64,000 nt of DNA from Arctopsyche grandis (taxonomy: Eukaryota > Arthropoda > Insecta > Trichoptera > Hydropsychidae), in NCBI RefSeq assembly GCF_051622035.1, contig NC_135365.1, positions 24,552,001 through 24,616,000 on the forward strand, written 5' to 3'. A program made the position numbers and the translations under genes. Numbering within the stretch: position 1 is the stretch's first letter; each line of letters opens with the position of its first letter. Of the stretch, positions 24,985 to 36,600 are shown piece after piece. The notes under the pieces were generated by a model. That model had not been told where the DNA came from, searched no databases, and saw only the letters and a list, made by a program, of their open reading frames with translations.

Positions 24985-27542
24985 AAATTTCATGTATGTG
25001 TATTGTATTTATGTTCTGAGAACATAGGTAATTCTTTTAATACTCAACTTACTAATTTTCTTGAAAACATGTCTACTATTTCAACTAACTACCCGGATGA
25101 TAGATTTTTAATCGTTGGAGATTTCAATCTAAGTAACATCCAATGGTCCCAGGATATCTCCAGAGGAGGACTTATACCTATCAATTCGTTAAGAAGCACC
25201 GAAATGACTCTTATTGATGCATTACATTTTTGTAATTTTAAACAATATAATGGAGTACTTAACTTATTCGGCCGTATTCTTGATCTAGTTTTATCAAATG
25301 AACATTTGGTAGTAGATGCCTGTTTAGATCCTCTCGTTCCTGAGGATCCTTATCATAAATCTCTTTTAATTACTGCTGATCTAACTATTTATCGATCACT
25401 TAGATCTAAACCTTATACTAGATTCCTTTTTGATCTTGGTAACTATAACGAGATTCAAAATGAATTAAACTCTGTTTCTTGGTCTTATTTACATACTGTT
25501 TCTCTTGATGATGCTGTAAATTCATTTTATAATCTTATATATAATTTAAGGGATAAATATATCCCACAGAAACATGTTCAAAGTAGAAAATTTCCCGCTT
25601 GGTATACTGCACCCCTAAAAAAAATCCTGAAGGAAAAGTACAATTTTTTTAAGAAATTCAAAAATTATAACAACCTGGCTGACCATCATACCTTTGTACT
25701 ATTACGCAATCGGGCAAAAACTTTAGAGAAAGAATGTTTCAAAAATTATATGACTATAGTAGAAAACGACATTTCCTTGAATCCCAAAGCATTCTGGTCC
25801 TACATTAAATCAAGGAACAAAAACAACGTCCTACCTCATATTCTGTATCATGGTGACATTACTGCTGGTACGGGGGTGGACATTTGTAATTTGTTTTCTT
25901 CCTTCTTTTACTCGACGTTCCTTAAACCTGTCTCTAATCAATCGACTTCCTCTTATCCCTTACCAACCAACGTCTGTTCTGTCACAACTTCCTCTGAAAT
26001 TGGATCAATTGAAATTCGAAGTGAAAAAGTATTAAATATTTTGAAATCAACTGATATTCATAAATCAGCAGGCCCAGATTTAATTTCTCCAATTTTTATC
26101 TCAAAATGTACTGAAAGCCTAACTTTACCACTAACCATTATCTATAAAAGATCTATTAGTGAGGGCCTTGTACCTTGTATCTGGAAATCAGCATTCATAT
26201 CTCCTGTACATAAGAAAGGAAAAAAAACGAAATTTCCAATTACAGGCCTATATCAAAGCTAAGTATATTTGCTAAGATACTAGAAAAATTAGTGTACGAC
26301 CAACTTTTTCCAGCTATCTCGCAATCTCTTAGTATGCAACAACATGGTTTTCAGAAAGGACGCTCAGTTACAACAAATTTACTACTATTTAATGATTTCG
26401 TTACTAATGCCATGAACGATCGGTCTCAGGTTGATACTATATATACAGATTATAGTAAGGCATTTGACAGGATTGATCACGATATTCTCCTTGAAAAACT
26501 TTTACAGATCGGTATTCATGGTGATCTCTATAGATGGTTCACCTCATACATTACACGTCGATCACAGGCTGTCTTATTAAATGGATTTATATCGAGATGG
26601 ATTAATATTCCTTCTGGTGTTCCACAAGGCTCCCTCTTGGGACCTCTATTGTTCAATATTTTCATCTTCGATATTGAAAAATGTTTTCAGAATTCAAGTG
26701 TACTATTATTTGCTGATGATATGAAGATTTTCAAGAGAATAGACAACCGAAATGATGCTTTGGCCCTACAAGATGATTTGTTCAGGCTAGAGGCTTATTG
26801 CAGCATAAATAAGTTGGAAATTAATGTAGCAAAATGCTCCTGCATAACCTTCACCAGAAAACTATGTCCAGTTGACTTTCCTCATTCAATCAACGGACAT
26901 AGACTCACAAGGGTATCGGAAATTAGGGATTTGGGAGTCTTTTTAAACTCTGATCTATCCTTTAGTAAACATATTGACAATGTTGTAGCTCGAGCGTCGA
27001 AGGCCCTCGGGTTCGTCATCCGGTCCTCCAAATGCTTTACTTCTATAAAATCATACAAAATACTATATTGTGCATACGTAAGAAGTATTGTTGAGTTTGC
27101 ATCCCAAGTTTGGAACCCAGAGTACTCTGGTGCAAGAGACAGATTGGAGCGCATTCAGAAGAGATTCTTGAGGTACATCAGTAGCCGTTTTGGATTAACC
27201 TATACTTCCTATGAAGATGCTTGTAGGTGTCAGCATCTACTTCCTCTTGTCAAAAGAAGGGAGATAGCTGACATCTCAACAATTTTGAACATCCTTAACG
27301 GCTCGATCGACTGTCCTCAATTATTGAGCAGACTATCATTGCGTGTACCAAATAGAATGACTAGATGTAATGAGCTCCTTTACATACCTAATACTTTTTC
27401 TAATTATGGAAGAAGCTCATTCATCTGGCGTGCAAGCTCCACCGTCAACACACTAATTTTAACAATTTCTATGTTTGACTTATTTAATATTAATGCTATA
27501 CAAGCTAGAGTAATTATTGCAAATTTGTTTTTCGATGATTAA
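24985..27542 (+). pseudogene. LINE ORF2 endonuclease-reverse transcriptase, frameshifted
   Basis: This is the broken ORF2 of the LINE above, about 850 codons in two registers. Visible in order are the endonuclease C-terminal half (GDFNLSNIQWSQ), the reverse transcriptase (PDLISPIF..., QHGFQKGRSVTTNLL, FADDMKIF), and a C-terminal segment (YVRSIVEFASQVWNPEYS, then LERIQKRFLRYISS). Apart from the one-base shift the frame is clean over more than 2 kb, so the copy is fairly young. It cannot make an intact protein. Confidence 0.8.
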
Positions 27543-27890
27543 TTTTATTGAAAATTTACGATTGTGATTATGAATTTTTATTTTGATGTATTTATTTTGT
27601 CTTTTTGTTTTTTGTTATATATTATATTATTTTTATTATTTCATAATTTTTATCATATTATTATTCTTATTATTTTGATATTTTTATTATACTGTTATTT
27701 CAATTTTTTTTCTTTTTGTTTTCTTTAACTATCTTACTCTATTATCATTTTTGTTTCTTATTTTAAATGTTTGAGCTTTTCTTTTTTTTACCTATATGTG
27801 AAAATTATTAATGGTTTACTTAACATAATTATATTTTTTTACTATCAATCTATGTAACTTAATAAACTGTAAATTTTCCAAATAAATAAA
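24985..27890 (+). mobile_element. 5'-truncated non-LTR retrotransposon (Jockey/CR1-like)
   Basis: The first frame (to 26262) starts inside the endonuclease domain (VCVLYL..., DDRFLIVGDFNLSN) and continues to the linker before the reverse transcriptase. A second frame (26292-27542) carries the reverse transcriptase, with DYSKAFDRIDHD, SGVPQGSLLGPLLF and the catalytic FADD box, then the C-terminal region. One missing base near 26238 separates the frames: the +1 register reads NYRPISKLSIFAKILEKL across the gap, so a single ORF2 was once present. The 3' end is AATAAATAAATAAAT at about 27883. The N-terminus of the endonuclease and any ORF1 are absent. Confidence 0.85.
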
Positions 27891-28741
27891 TAAATATTTG
27901 CAAAGAGAAATTTTGCAACCCGATCAAATCTATAATGCAGATGAAACAGGCCTGTACGGAAGTACCTGCTAACAAAAACGCTGGCTTCAATGAGAGAAAA
28001 GTCCACTCCTGGACATAAATCGTCCAAAGAAAGGATAACTGCCATGTGTTGTGGAAACCCATCAGGAACTCATGAAATGAAACTTTTGATGATTGAGAAA
28101 GCAAAGAAACCTCGATCTTTTATAGTCAGCAAGGGGAAATCTCCATTTGAAGATTGGTTCAAAAATAAATGGGTTCCAGAGGTGCAAGATTTTCAAAAAA
28201 ATAAGGGATTGCCACAGAGAGCAGTATTGTTAGTAGATAATGCCCCTTCTTATCCGAACGAAAGCATATTGGAAACAAACGATGGACTTGTGGTTACAAA
28301 ATTTTTGCTCCCTAATGTGATATATTTGATTCAGACCATGGACGAAGGTGTTATATCATCAATGAAATGTCTTTATCGTCAGTCTTCTGAAAACTCTTGT
28401 TTAGGAAGTAACAACCTGATATTGGATGCTAAACACGGAATAACACAATCTTGGGTAAAAATAAAGCCAGTTACACTAGTTCGATCATGGAGAAAGATTC
28501 TTACTGACATGGAAACAGATTCTAAAGAGAATGAAGCAAATGATATATCTGAAATATGTGGATTATTGGAAAATTTCAATTTTTCGAAAACGTGGATAAG
28601 GAAGACATCGAGGAGTGGCTCAAACATGATTTAAGTGATCCAGGTTTTAAACGCACGGATGATGCAGATATCGTTTATTTTGTTTCTCAAGAGGAAGAAA
28701 ATGAGAGTGACACTACAATTGAAGAAGATACCAGTGGCTAG
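27885..28741 (+). pseudogene. Pogo/jerky-type DDE transposase, C-terminal remnant
   Basis: The frame reads IYNADETGLYG near 27930, the first acidic motif of Tigger/jerky-type DDE_1 transposases. It then has LLVDNAPSYP (about 28230), the second catalytic Asp region, and IQTMDEGVISSMK (about 28330), the usual 'QPMDQG' site. A frameshift near 28590 leads into EDIEEWLKHDLSDPGF. The N-terminal HTH/CENP-B-type DNA-binding part is absent. The remnant lies just 3' of the LINE and inside pogo-type terminal repeats, so it belonged to the interrupted element. Confidence 0.8.
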
Positions 28742-29911
28742 ATAAGTCATAAAATGGTACAACTACTAACGGTCACTTATCTGCTTAATTCTCCCTCGCC
28801 GAAGTGGGGTATGCAAGTGCCCCCAATTTTTTACGTTTTTCGTAATAACTATGTGGTTTTCATAGTTATACACTCTATATTTCTTGTATTCCTAGAATGA
28901 ACTGCAAGAAAATTATTTTAATAGATTGTGTATGATTTAGAAAAGGGGTAGGTACATCGTAAAAAAATACATTTATACATTTCTACGTTCAAAAGTATGA
29001 TTTAAAGGCGGTAGCGATAAGTCATGTTTTGACTGTTCACTTGCATATTCTTGTTGATCGATGAATCAATGCGAGATAAAGAGACAGCTATATTTTCGTA
29101 AGCTATTGTTTTCGTCAATTTTGGCGCGTGGCTATTGAGTCATGCAGTCGCCTGTTGGCCTTACCTACATATGTGCGTTTGCGTGTTGATGCTTGTCGTT
29201 ATTTTTTAATACAAAAATAGTCAAAAACGTGCTATAGGACTAAAACTTTTTTATGTTGGTGTATAAAATGATTAATAAGATATATATTGAACCGATTTGT
29301 ATTAAGAAAAGCTGTATTTAGATTAAAAAATACTGGGGTCTTACTCGACCCCGGTTTGGGACGCTCGTTCGATCTCGACGCTGCGTCCTTCGAAGGTTAA
29401 CTATGAGCGTTTTTCTTAATAAATAATAAGTATTAAAATTATAAAATAAAAATTTGTGTTGTAAATATGATATTATATTCGAAACCAAGTCAAAATTTGA
29501 TGATTCGTATTATCCGTGTTTTTCAATTATCCGTGCCCTTCCTCCCTAACATTAGCCCGGATAATCGAGAGTGTACTGTATACAAAATTTTCACGACTGC
29601 ACGAAGGGAAATAATAAATCAAATACACAAAGAATCGTAAAATATTCTCAAAGGTTTGTTGTTTAGCAGTAAGTATAGCGCATTCCCCGAACGTCGAAGT
29701 TTTATGAGCATAATATAATGGTTATGTGCGTTTGGCCAAAATCGTTTCTTGTAATTCTATTTTTGGAAAATCTCAATACCGAAGGACTTGACCTTACCGA
29801 TGATTTTGGTCATTCGGTAGGAGTCCATAGCCGTTGCACCATCGCAGTTGTGCTCCCTCGAGATATTTCAAACTTTACAAGTAAGTCAATTAGTACCCTA
29901 TTATTTGTAAA
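28742..29911. other. Pogo element 3' non-coding part and spacer to the hAT element
   Basis: Up to 29582 this is the non-coding right arm of the pogo-type element. From 29583 to 29911 no clear feature is visible; a 70-codon frame at 29718-29930 has no recognisable content and may be the 5' flank or a lost exon of the hAT element. Confidence 0.4.
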
Positions 29912-32022
29912 ATGTTTTGTAATTTTGTAGTTACATTATTTTCTTTTATTTACAAGATCAATATGGAAAAACAAGTCTGGAAGCATTTCAAAAAATGCGA
30001 CAAAGAGACAGCTCAATGCCAGCTTTGTCCAATGAGAATTCTCTGTAAAGGAGGAAGTACGAGTGGTATGAAAAGACATTTGGTTAGATGTCATAAAGAT
30101 GTAAATACAACTAACGACGATGAACATTGTGAGACAATTGAGGAATGTAACAGTGCACCTAAAAGACGAAAAACCGATCATCAATTTTCAATGTCCAAAT
30201 TCATATTAAGGAGATCGCTTGCAGAAATTGTAGCCCGTTTAGCTGCTGAAGACGGTATTTCCATTAATATTATTACGAATAGTAAATTTCTAAGAGAATC
30301 CATAAACAATAAAGGCTATACATTGCCGAAAGATCCATCGGATGTGATGAATTTAATTGTACAATTTTATAATGAAAAAAAAAATGAAATGATTGAAAAC
30401 ATAAAAAAAACCAAGGAGTCGGGAATTCGATTTAGTTTAACATTAGACGAATGGACCAGTTTGAGAAATCGACGTTACTTAAATATTATCGTACATGGAG
30501 AAGAAAATGTAATATTCAACTTGGGTCTAGTATTCGTGTCAAAAGAATGCGACGCTATTGAAATAAGCGAAATGGTTGAAAATCGCTTGATTGAATTCAA
30601 TATCACATTGACGAGAGATATCGTGGCTACAACAACTGATGGTGCAAATGTTATGGTAAAATTTGGACGTGAAAGCCCAGTGGAAAATCTGTTGTGTTTG
30701 AATCGTGGGATTCACTTGGCTGTTACAAATGTGCTCTATAAAAAACGTGAAACACTCAAAATAGAGGTAGACGATGAAAATGATGAAGACGACGAAGAAA
30801 ATGTCTACAGTGACGAATATAACTTTGAAAATGAAAATGATTTCGATGTCGATAACTCATCGAGAAATTTTTCGAGAGATCGAGAGATTTCGATACGCGA
30901 AAAATTATAAAATTATTTCGAGAAAGTTCTGCGAAAAACGCAATACTTCAAAAGTATGTTAAATTAGAATTTAGGAGGGAACTAACATTATTTTTGGGTG
31001 TGAAAACGGGGTGGGGCTCATTAATTAAAATGATCGAGAGATTTATTAAACTTCGGCACAGTATTAAAAAATCACTGATCGATATTAAATTGGATAATAT
31101 ATGGGTGGAGAAAAATATTTCAGTACTGAACGAAATACTAGAACTGTTGAAACCGATAGAAACCGCTATCGAAGCTTTATCCAGAAGGGATACTAATATT
31201 TTGAAATCTGAAGTAATAATAAATTTTTTAATGACAAAGATTTCTTCCATAGACAGTTTTCTGGGAAAGGAATTATTCCGAGAGTTGAAAATTAAAATCG
31301 AAGAAAGAAGAAGCCTTGAACTGATTTATTTAACACAAATTTTGAATAATTCTAATTTTATACCGAACAAAACATTCTTTGAATGTTGTAATAAAAGCGA
31401 ATGTATATCCTACGGTGAAACTGTTATGAAGCGAGTATATCCTTCTTGTATTGACGATTCCACAATGGAAGAAAGTCTTTCAGATTCGGATGAAGATGAA
31501 ACAATCTTGTGTTTGACGATGGATGAAGAATTAAATAGGGAGTTGTCAAAAACAAATATACAAAATAACGTAAATATAAATAACCTGGACTTTAAAAAAT
31601 AAATTAAAATATACATGCTGACAGGAGAAAAAACCGATAATTTAAAAAAATTGTTTTCGTCCCTTTTAACAATAAAACCAACTTCGACCGAAACTGAAAG
31701 AGTTTTTTCCATTGCTAGAAATTTTTGTACCAAATCTAGAAATACGCTTTCGGATTCTCATTTAAATATTTTAGTATTCTTAAGAAGCTATTTTAAATAA
31801 GTTTACTTTTATAATTACATTCTTTCCAGTTAATAGATATATTATGTATTGCTTACTTTTTTAATATTTTGTAAATAAATAAATATATTTTTTATTAATA
31901 AAAAATATATTAAATTAAAAAAAAATTTTTTTTACATGTGTCCCGGAATCCCAGGAACGGTCCCAGTCTCCGTCCCGTGTCCTGGGAATTGAAAAAGTCT
32001 GGGAATACAGAAACCCTATTTA
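29912..32022 (+). mobile_element. Decayed hAT-family DNA transposon with BED finger
   Basis: It comprises a broken transposase (29960-31800) followed by about 220 bp of 3' sequence. The final 90 bp contains direct and inverted copies of GGGA/TCCC-rich motifs (CCCGGAATCCCAGGAACGG, CCCGTGTCCTGGGAATTG) and ends GGGAATACAGAAACCCTA. In reverse complement the end reads as a TAGGGTTTCTGTATTCCC terminus, as in hAT elements. I could not find the matching left end. Confidence 0.7.
29961..31800 (+). pseudogene. hAT transposase (BED zinc finger), frameshifted with an internal stop
   Basis: The N-terminus has a BED-type zinc finger: VWKHF, CQLC, then H and H in MKRHLVRCHKD. The RNase H-like core follows, with FSLTLDEWTSLRNRRY and DIVATTTDGANVMVKFG, which carry the expected aspartates. 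The C-terminus has the hAT dimerisation segment (31630-31800), KPTSTETERVFSIARNF and LNILVFLRSYF. The first frame closes at 30910; coding similarity resumes in another register from about 30940, and an in-frame stop at 31600-31602 precedes the dimerisation segment. No intact product is possible. Confidence 0.85.
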
Positions 32023-32480
32023 GGTAGGTAGTTTTTACCTGTTTTTTCATATTAAATTAAATATATTTAAAAGTTATTCGCAAAAATACGACCGCGTGCG
32101 GATCGAACACAGCACTGATACGTTTCTTTTAATTTTTTTTTTATTTAATAACTTAATATGCCATAACCCAGAGCCACGCAACCTTTTGATATTCGCGGCA
32201 CACACTGTTTACGACTCGTAGAGTTTGTCAGCTACGTACATACATACAATGTACTTCATCGGCAGTCGCTAGCTAGTCCCTACATACATAGGTGACATAA
32301 CGTTTACTAACATAGGTTTTCTCCCTCACACGCGTTAGATCAAAGTGGTACTCGCGGTACAAAAAGGGCCGGGGCACTCACGTTTCGATGCTCTGCCATA
32401 ACCCATGCAATGATATTTCTTCAGGTACAACACTAGTAAATAATAATAATAAGAATAATTAAATAATTAATCAATTTAAA
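32023..32480. other. Repeat-like spacer without a gene
   Basis: AT-rich DNA with a more GC-rich stretch at 32160-32400. The CAGAGCCACGCAACCTTTTG sequence near 32170 resembles a hAT-type end, but no partner end was found. No coding region is visible. Confidence 0.3.
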
Positions 32481-33005
32481 GTATATTTAAAGCGGTCTGT
32501 GGAGTAGTTCTATCCATCGAACATACAATGAAGAGTGCAAATGAGAAGACGCAGCAGCAAGAAGACAATTAGACGGTAAAAATACACAAAGACGTAGAGA
32601 GGCCGCTCTCGTCCTGAGAATAGCCTTAAAGTGATGCACGTGCCCCTCCAAGAACATTTGCGACGCGCTGCAACTCCTCAGTAGCTTGAAAAAAGCACGG
32701 TAGCGGTTGTTATATAAAACCTTTATCTTCCTCATCGTCTCCCGCTTGTATCTGGTCCATAGTTCTCCAGTATAGAGGCTAGTACAAGAGAACATAAATA
32801 ATTGTCTATTAACCTCGACACTGGAGTAGTAAAACCATCTTGCCAGCATATTTGCCCTTACACAAATAGCTCTCCTTTGCCTTTCGATGTCACGGTCATC
32901 AAAGAGATTGTCCGTCAGCAGGTGTCCCAGGTACTTGACTTCCCTCACGGTTTCAAGATTACGTTCATCCAAAATTATGTTGGGAACGAAATGAGCTATA
33001 TTATG
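32480..33005 (-). mobile_element. LINE reverse-transcriptase C-terminal fragment, minus strand
   Basis: The minus frame reads VREVKYLGHLLTDNL, then DIERQRRAICVRANMLARW, and ends in LLRSCSASQMF. 'KYLGH..' followed by 'DIERQRRA...ANMLARRF' is the post-catalytic part of a LINE reverse transcriptase family widespread in insects. It is truncated at both ends and belongs to a different lineage from the Jockey-like copies in this window. Confidence 0.7.
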
Positions 33006-33680
33006 ACTACATATAGCAATTAGTCAGTTAAAAAATATTATTTTTTCATAAGAACAGCAATATTTCGGTTGTTCTTGTGCAATATTGCTGGAAAACTGTC
33101 TCGTTCTCCGACGAAATGGTCTCTCAGACTGCATTCGTTGGAGGGGGGGGGGGTCGTGTTGAGGGCTTAATTAAGTGTCGAATTCTTTGACCTTTTAAGT
33201 GGGCTGCAACAATTTATATTATAATATCAAAATTAAAAACCACCATCTTAATTTCACTATGTACTTATGGATGAACATGCTTTATATTCTAAGCAACATT
33301 CATTAATTTTCCACGTGTACATATGTATGTCCTCCCATCTCAAATGTGATCTCTTGGATACCATTTGAACACTTCTTCTATTCATTCTTCTAGTTACATA
33401 ACCCGCTCATTGTAGCTTTCAATCACTTAACTTATTTCACCATTCATACATCTCACCCATGTGCTTCGTTTTATCTTTATTCGTCACAATTTCTCCGGAT
33501 ATCGCCATAAAAATAGTAATAAAAATTACTACCCCATATATTCATACGACGTATTCATTTTCGTATAAATCTTAAAGCATAACGTACACAAAAACATCAA
33601 TGAAAATATGTTATCTACGTTTCTATGGATATAACAAATTAACAATATTGATTCACCGTTTAAAACCACCAGTTGACAAA
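33006..33680. other. Spacer upstream of CFAP206 with poly-G tract and LINE scrap
   Basis: A run of ten G lies at about 33145-33156. The segment about 33350-33490 contains TTCTAGTTACATAACCCGC and related pieces resembling the antisense RTE-like LINE 3' ends at 15690-16500. No promoter motif stands out before the CFAP206 start. Confidence 0.4.
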
Positions 33681-36600
33681 ATGGTGTTCCCCAATGAAAA
33701 CACCTTAAAAATAATCGTAGCCGAAGTGGTTAAGGTTTGTACATTAAAAAGCATATCCCTCGATAATGATTTTGTACAATTCTACATGAAATTAGTATCT
33801 TTGAATCCGGACAACGGTAGACACTTCTCGAAGAAATCACCTCAAGACGAACTGGAATCGTTTATAGACAAGTGTGCCGAAAAAATATCAGGTATTATTC
33901 TAATGTGATCAATATTGTCATTTTTTTCCATGCAATGCTAACAATTTGTCATAGATGAAAAATACCCATCAGTTTTGATGATGAAGATGCAATTCCACTT
34001 TGAAATACACTATGATTCACTGGAAAATCTGGTGACGAAAAATCAAAACAGCATTGATAAACGTACTCAGCCACTAGTGAATGAAATCGTACAAGCAAGA
34101 CCTAGTACCAAAGAGGAGTCTGAAAAGCTTCTGCGGCGAATCTCAATATATCTAGTGTTGAAATCTGGACTTGGAAATCCTGGAAATATTCAAGTAATTT
34201 AATTTTGATTGAATTTAACCAGAGCTTTGCATATTATTCGATCATTTTTTGCTTAGGTTTTGCGAGAAGGTACTGCAGCTCTCAATAGCATATTCAACAT
34301 CGATGATCTTAGAGCTTTCGTAGAGCAGAGAAATACAGAAAAAGAAAAACAACTAAGCGAATTGTTGAGCGTCGTTTCTGGCATACGAATATTTAATAAG
34401 GATTGTGGTAAAGGGGGTGAAAGTATACCAGAATGTATGTCACTATTCAGAACTGCGGAGATTATTCTCAATATTTTTATATGTTTTAAGTTATAAATTA
34501 AATTTCAGTGATCGTAAATCTTTCCGAAGCGGCTGAAGCAACGAGCTTAGCCTTATCTCACTGCCTCATCAGAATCATGGAACGTGTCAACCTCCTCACA
34601 ACAGCCATAGACACTTACATAGCAATCAATCCCGACACGCGCAACATAGACATCATCATTCCGAAGAGCAAGAACGTAGACCGAGATGCATACAACGTCT
34701 TGTGCAAGATACTTTCTGTATATAGGCAGTATGAAATCCTAGTGAGGAAACTGATCAGCGATATGGAGTACGTTCAAGCAAGCAACAAGGAAATCTGCAA
34801 CAGTTTCACTACCCAACTGAATGATCTGCACACACTGGTCAGATACAGGACGGCCATACCTACGGATCAAGTCTTTGTAAGTGAACTTTTTCGCAATTCC
34901 AGACATTTCCATAATCCCATTGTTGAGGCTACTGTACAATGCTCTGGTGAGAAGTATCATGGAGTACGCCTCTATGATCTGGAGTCCTTCAACCAAAATT
35001 CCATCTATTAAACTTGAACTTATCCAAGACGCTTTCTCCGGCTGCATTATAAGGAGCAATATGGGATTTACCCATATTTATTTCCTTCAAGTTTTGTCAT
35101 GGGTATGGTCGGCTACACTTCTCTTGAACACGGGATGAATGTTGCCCTCATCAAGTTCTTGTTTTCTATATTTAGAGGTTTTGTCTCATGTCAGTCTATT
35201 CTGGCGGAGATTGGCCTTCATGCTCCGGAGAGTTTGATTCCCCTATTTCATATGCCTCTGGCAAGAACTCTAGCATATTTTAATTCTCCCATTCCTCTGT
35301 GTCTTAAATTCAATGGATGGTGTCGTTGACATTTGTCATATCTCTTTTCATTCGCTGTACCGCTTCAACTAGAGCAGTTAATAGTTCACAATTTTAATTG
35401 TTAACTGTTGACTTGGCTGTTATATTTTTATTTATTGTATTTAATCTATACCAGGAAGGCCTAACAGGTAACCCCAATGCGCCTTCCTGGCCAGAATCAT
35501 TGTATATTTTATACAAGTATTATACAAAGTAAATACATATCAATTAACATCCACAACATCTATGGTCAAATTTGTAAATTTGCAGAATTTTTAAACAATT
35601 CAGCGAAATTCAGTAAATATAAATCAATTAACATTCACGGATACATTAATGGTCAGATTTGTAAATTTGTAGCATTTTATACAATTCAGCGAAATTCGAT
35701 ATTGCTGAAAACTCGAGATTTGCGAGAAAATGAGTAAGGTTGCCAATTTGTTGGAACCGTTTCAATGAAAATCAGATAAATCGGTAAACTCTGATAAGAA
35801 ACCATCGACTAGGAGTCACAAATCCAAAGTCTGGCCAGCAGAAATCAGTGGGATTTGAACCTGTGACCACTCTGTTCAAAGCATCAAATGTTAACCACCA
35901 GTCTATTCTGCTGATATAAAATAAACTAAAATAAAAATAAAAAACTTATATAGAATATATAATTCGATGATGATCGGTATTCAATCTTCCAGCCGTACTT
36001 TGTACAATTGTGGTACCACTGGCGGAAGATGCAGAACAATATGTTCCTCATATCGGCGATGAATAACGTGATGTGGAATTTGGACACGGCACATGAGAAG
36101 ATGGAAGTTCCCCATTCGATCATAGACTCACTATTGGACGGTAGGCGTATCGTGTCTGACGCCGAAAGAATCCAACGTACAGAAGATAACAAAATCGAGC
36201 ACACGTTCGGCAAGTGCCAAATAGTGTTTCTGAACGAGAACATATCTGACGATTTCATTTATCAGGTTGTACAATCATCATAATATACATATGTGTAGGT
36301 AGAAGATCAGTGATTTTAATTTAAATTTTAGTATTTGGGTTTTTGCAGCTTGTGTTTGTGTACGGGTGCTTTGATTCCTGCCAATCCAAATATGGGCTTG
36401 TGTAAATGGGGTGGGAAATATTATGCCTTTTGCGTTCCAGAACATGGAAAACAATTCGGATTGAATCCTAATAGGTAATTAAATTTATTTTTATCATGGT
36501 GCCAATACAGGTTGCCCCAAAGTGACACCTATGGTTTGATTATAAATTTGAAATCATATTCAACCAGCAGCATGAGCAAAAAGGTCGCAGGATCGAGTTC

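Larger units (their letters stand above)
24650..29582. mobile_element. Pogo/Tigger-type DNA transposon, broken up by a LINE
   Basis: The left end carries CTCTCGATTATCCGGGC (about 24656) and the right end its inverse GCCCGGATAATCGAGAG (about 29552-29568), closing with TGTACTGTA. Extra ATTATCC repeats lie just inside each end. These are pogo/Tigger-style termini with TA targets; the outermost left bases are degenerate. The interior holds a transposase remnant (27885-28741) and, to its left, a LINE (about 24985-27890). The transposase N-terminal DNA-binding part is missing, which suggests a deletion at LINE insertion. Confidence 0.7.

Noticed and set aside
34881..35011. Extension of CFAP206 exon 4 past 34876
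   Set aside because: The reading frame runs on into LINE reverse-transcriptase sequence; the GTAAGT donor at 34877 and the phase-correct exon at 35993 show the true end.
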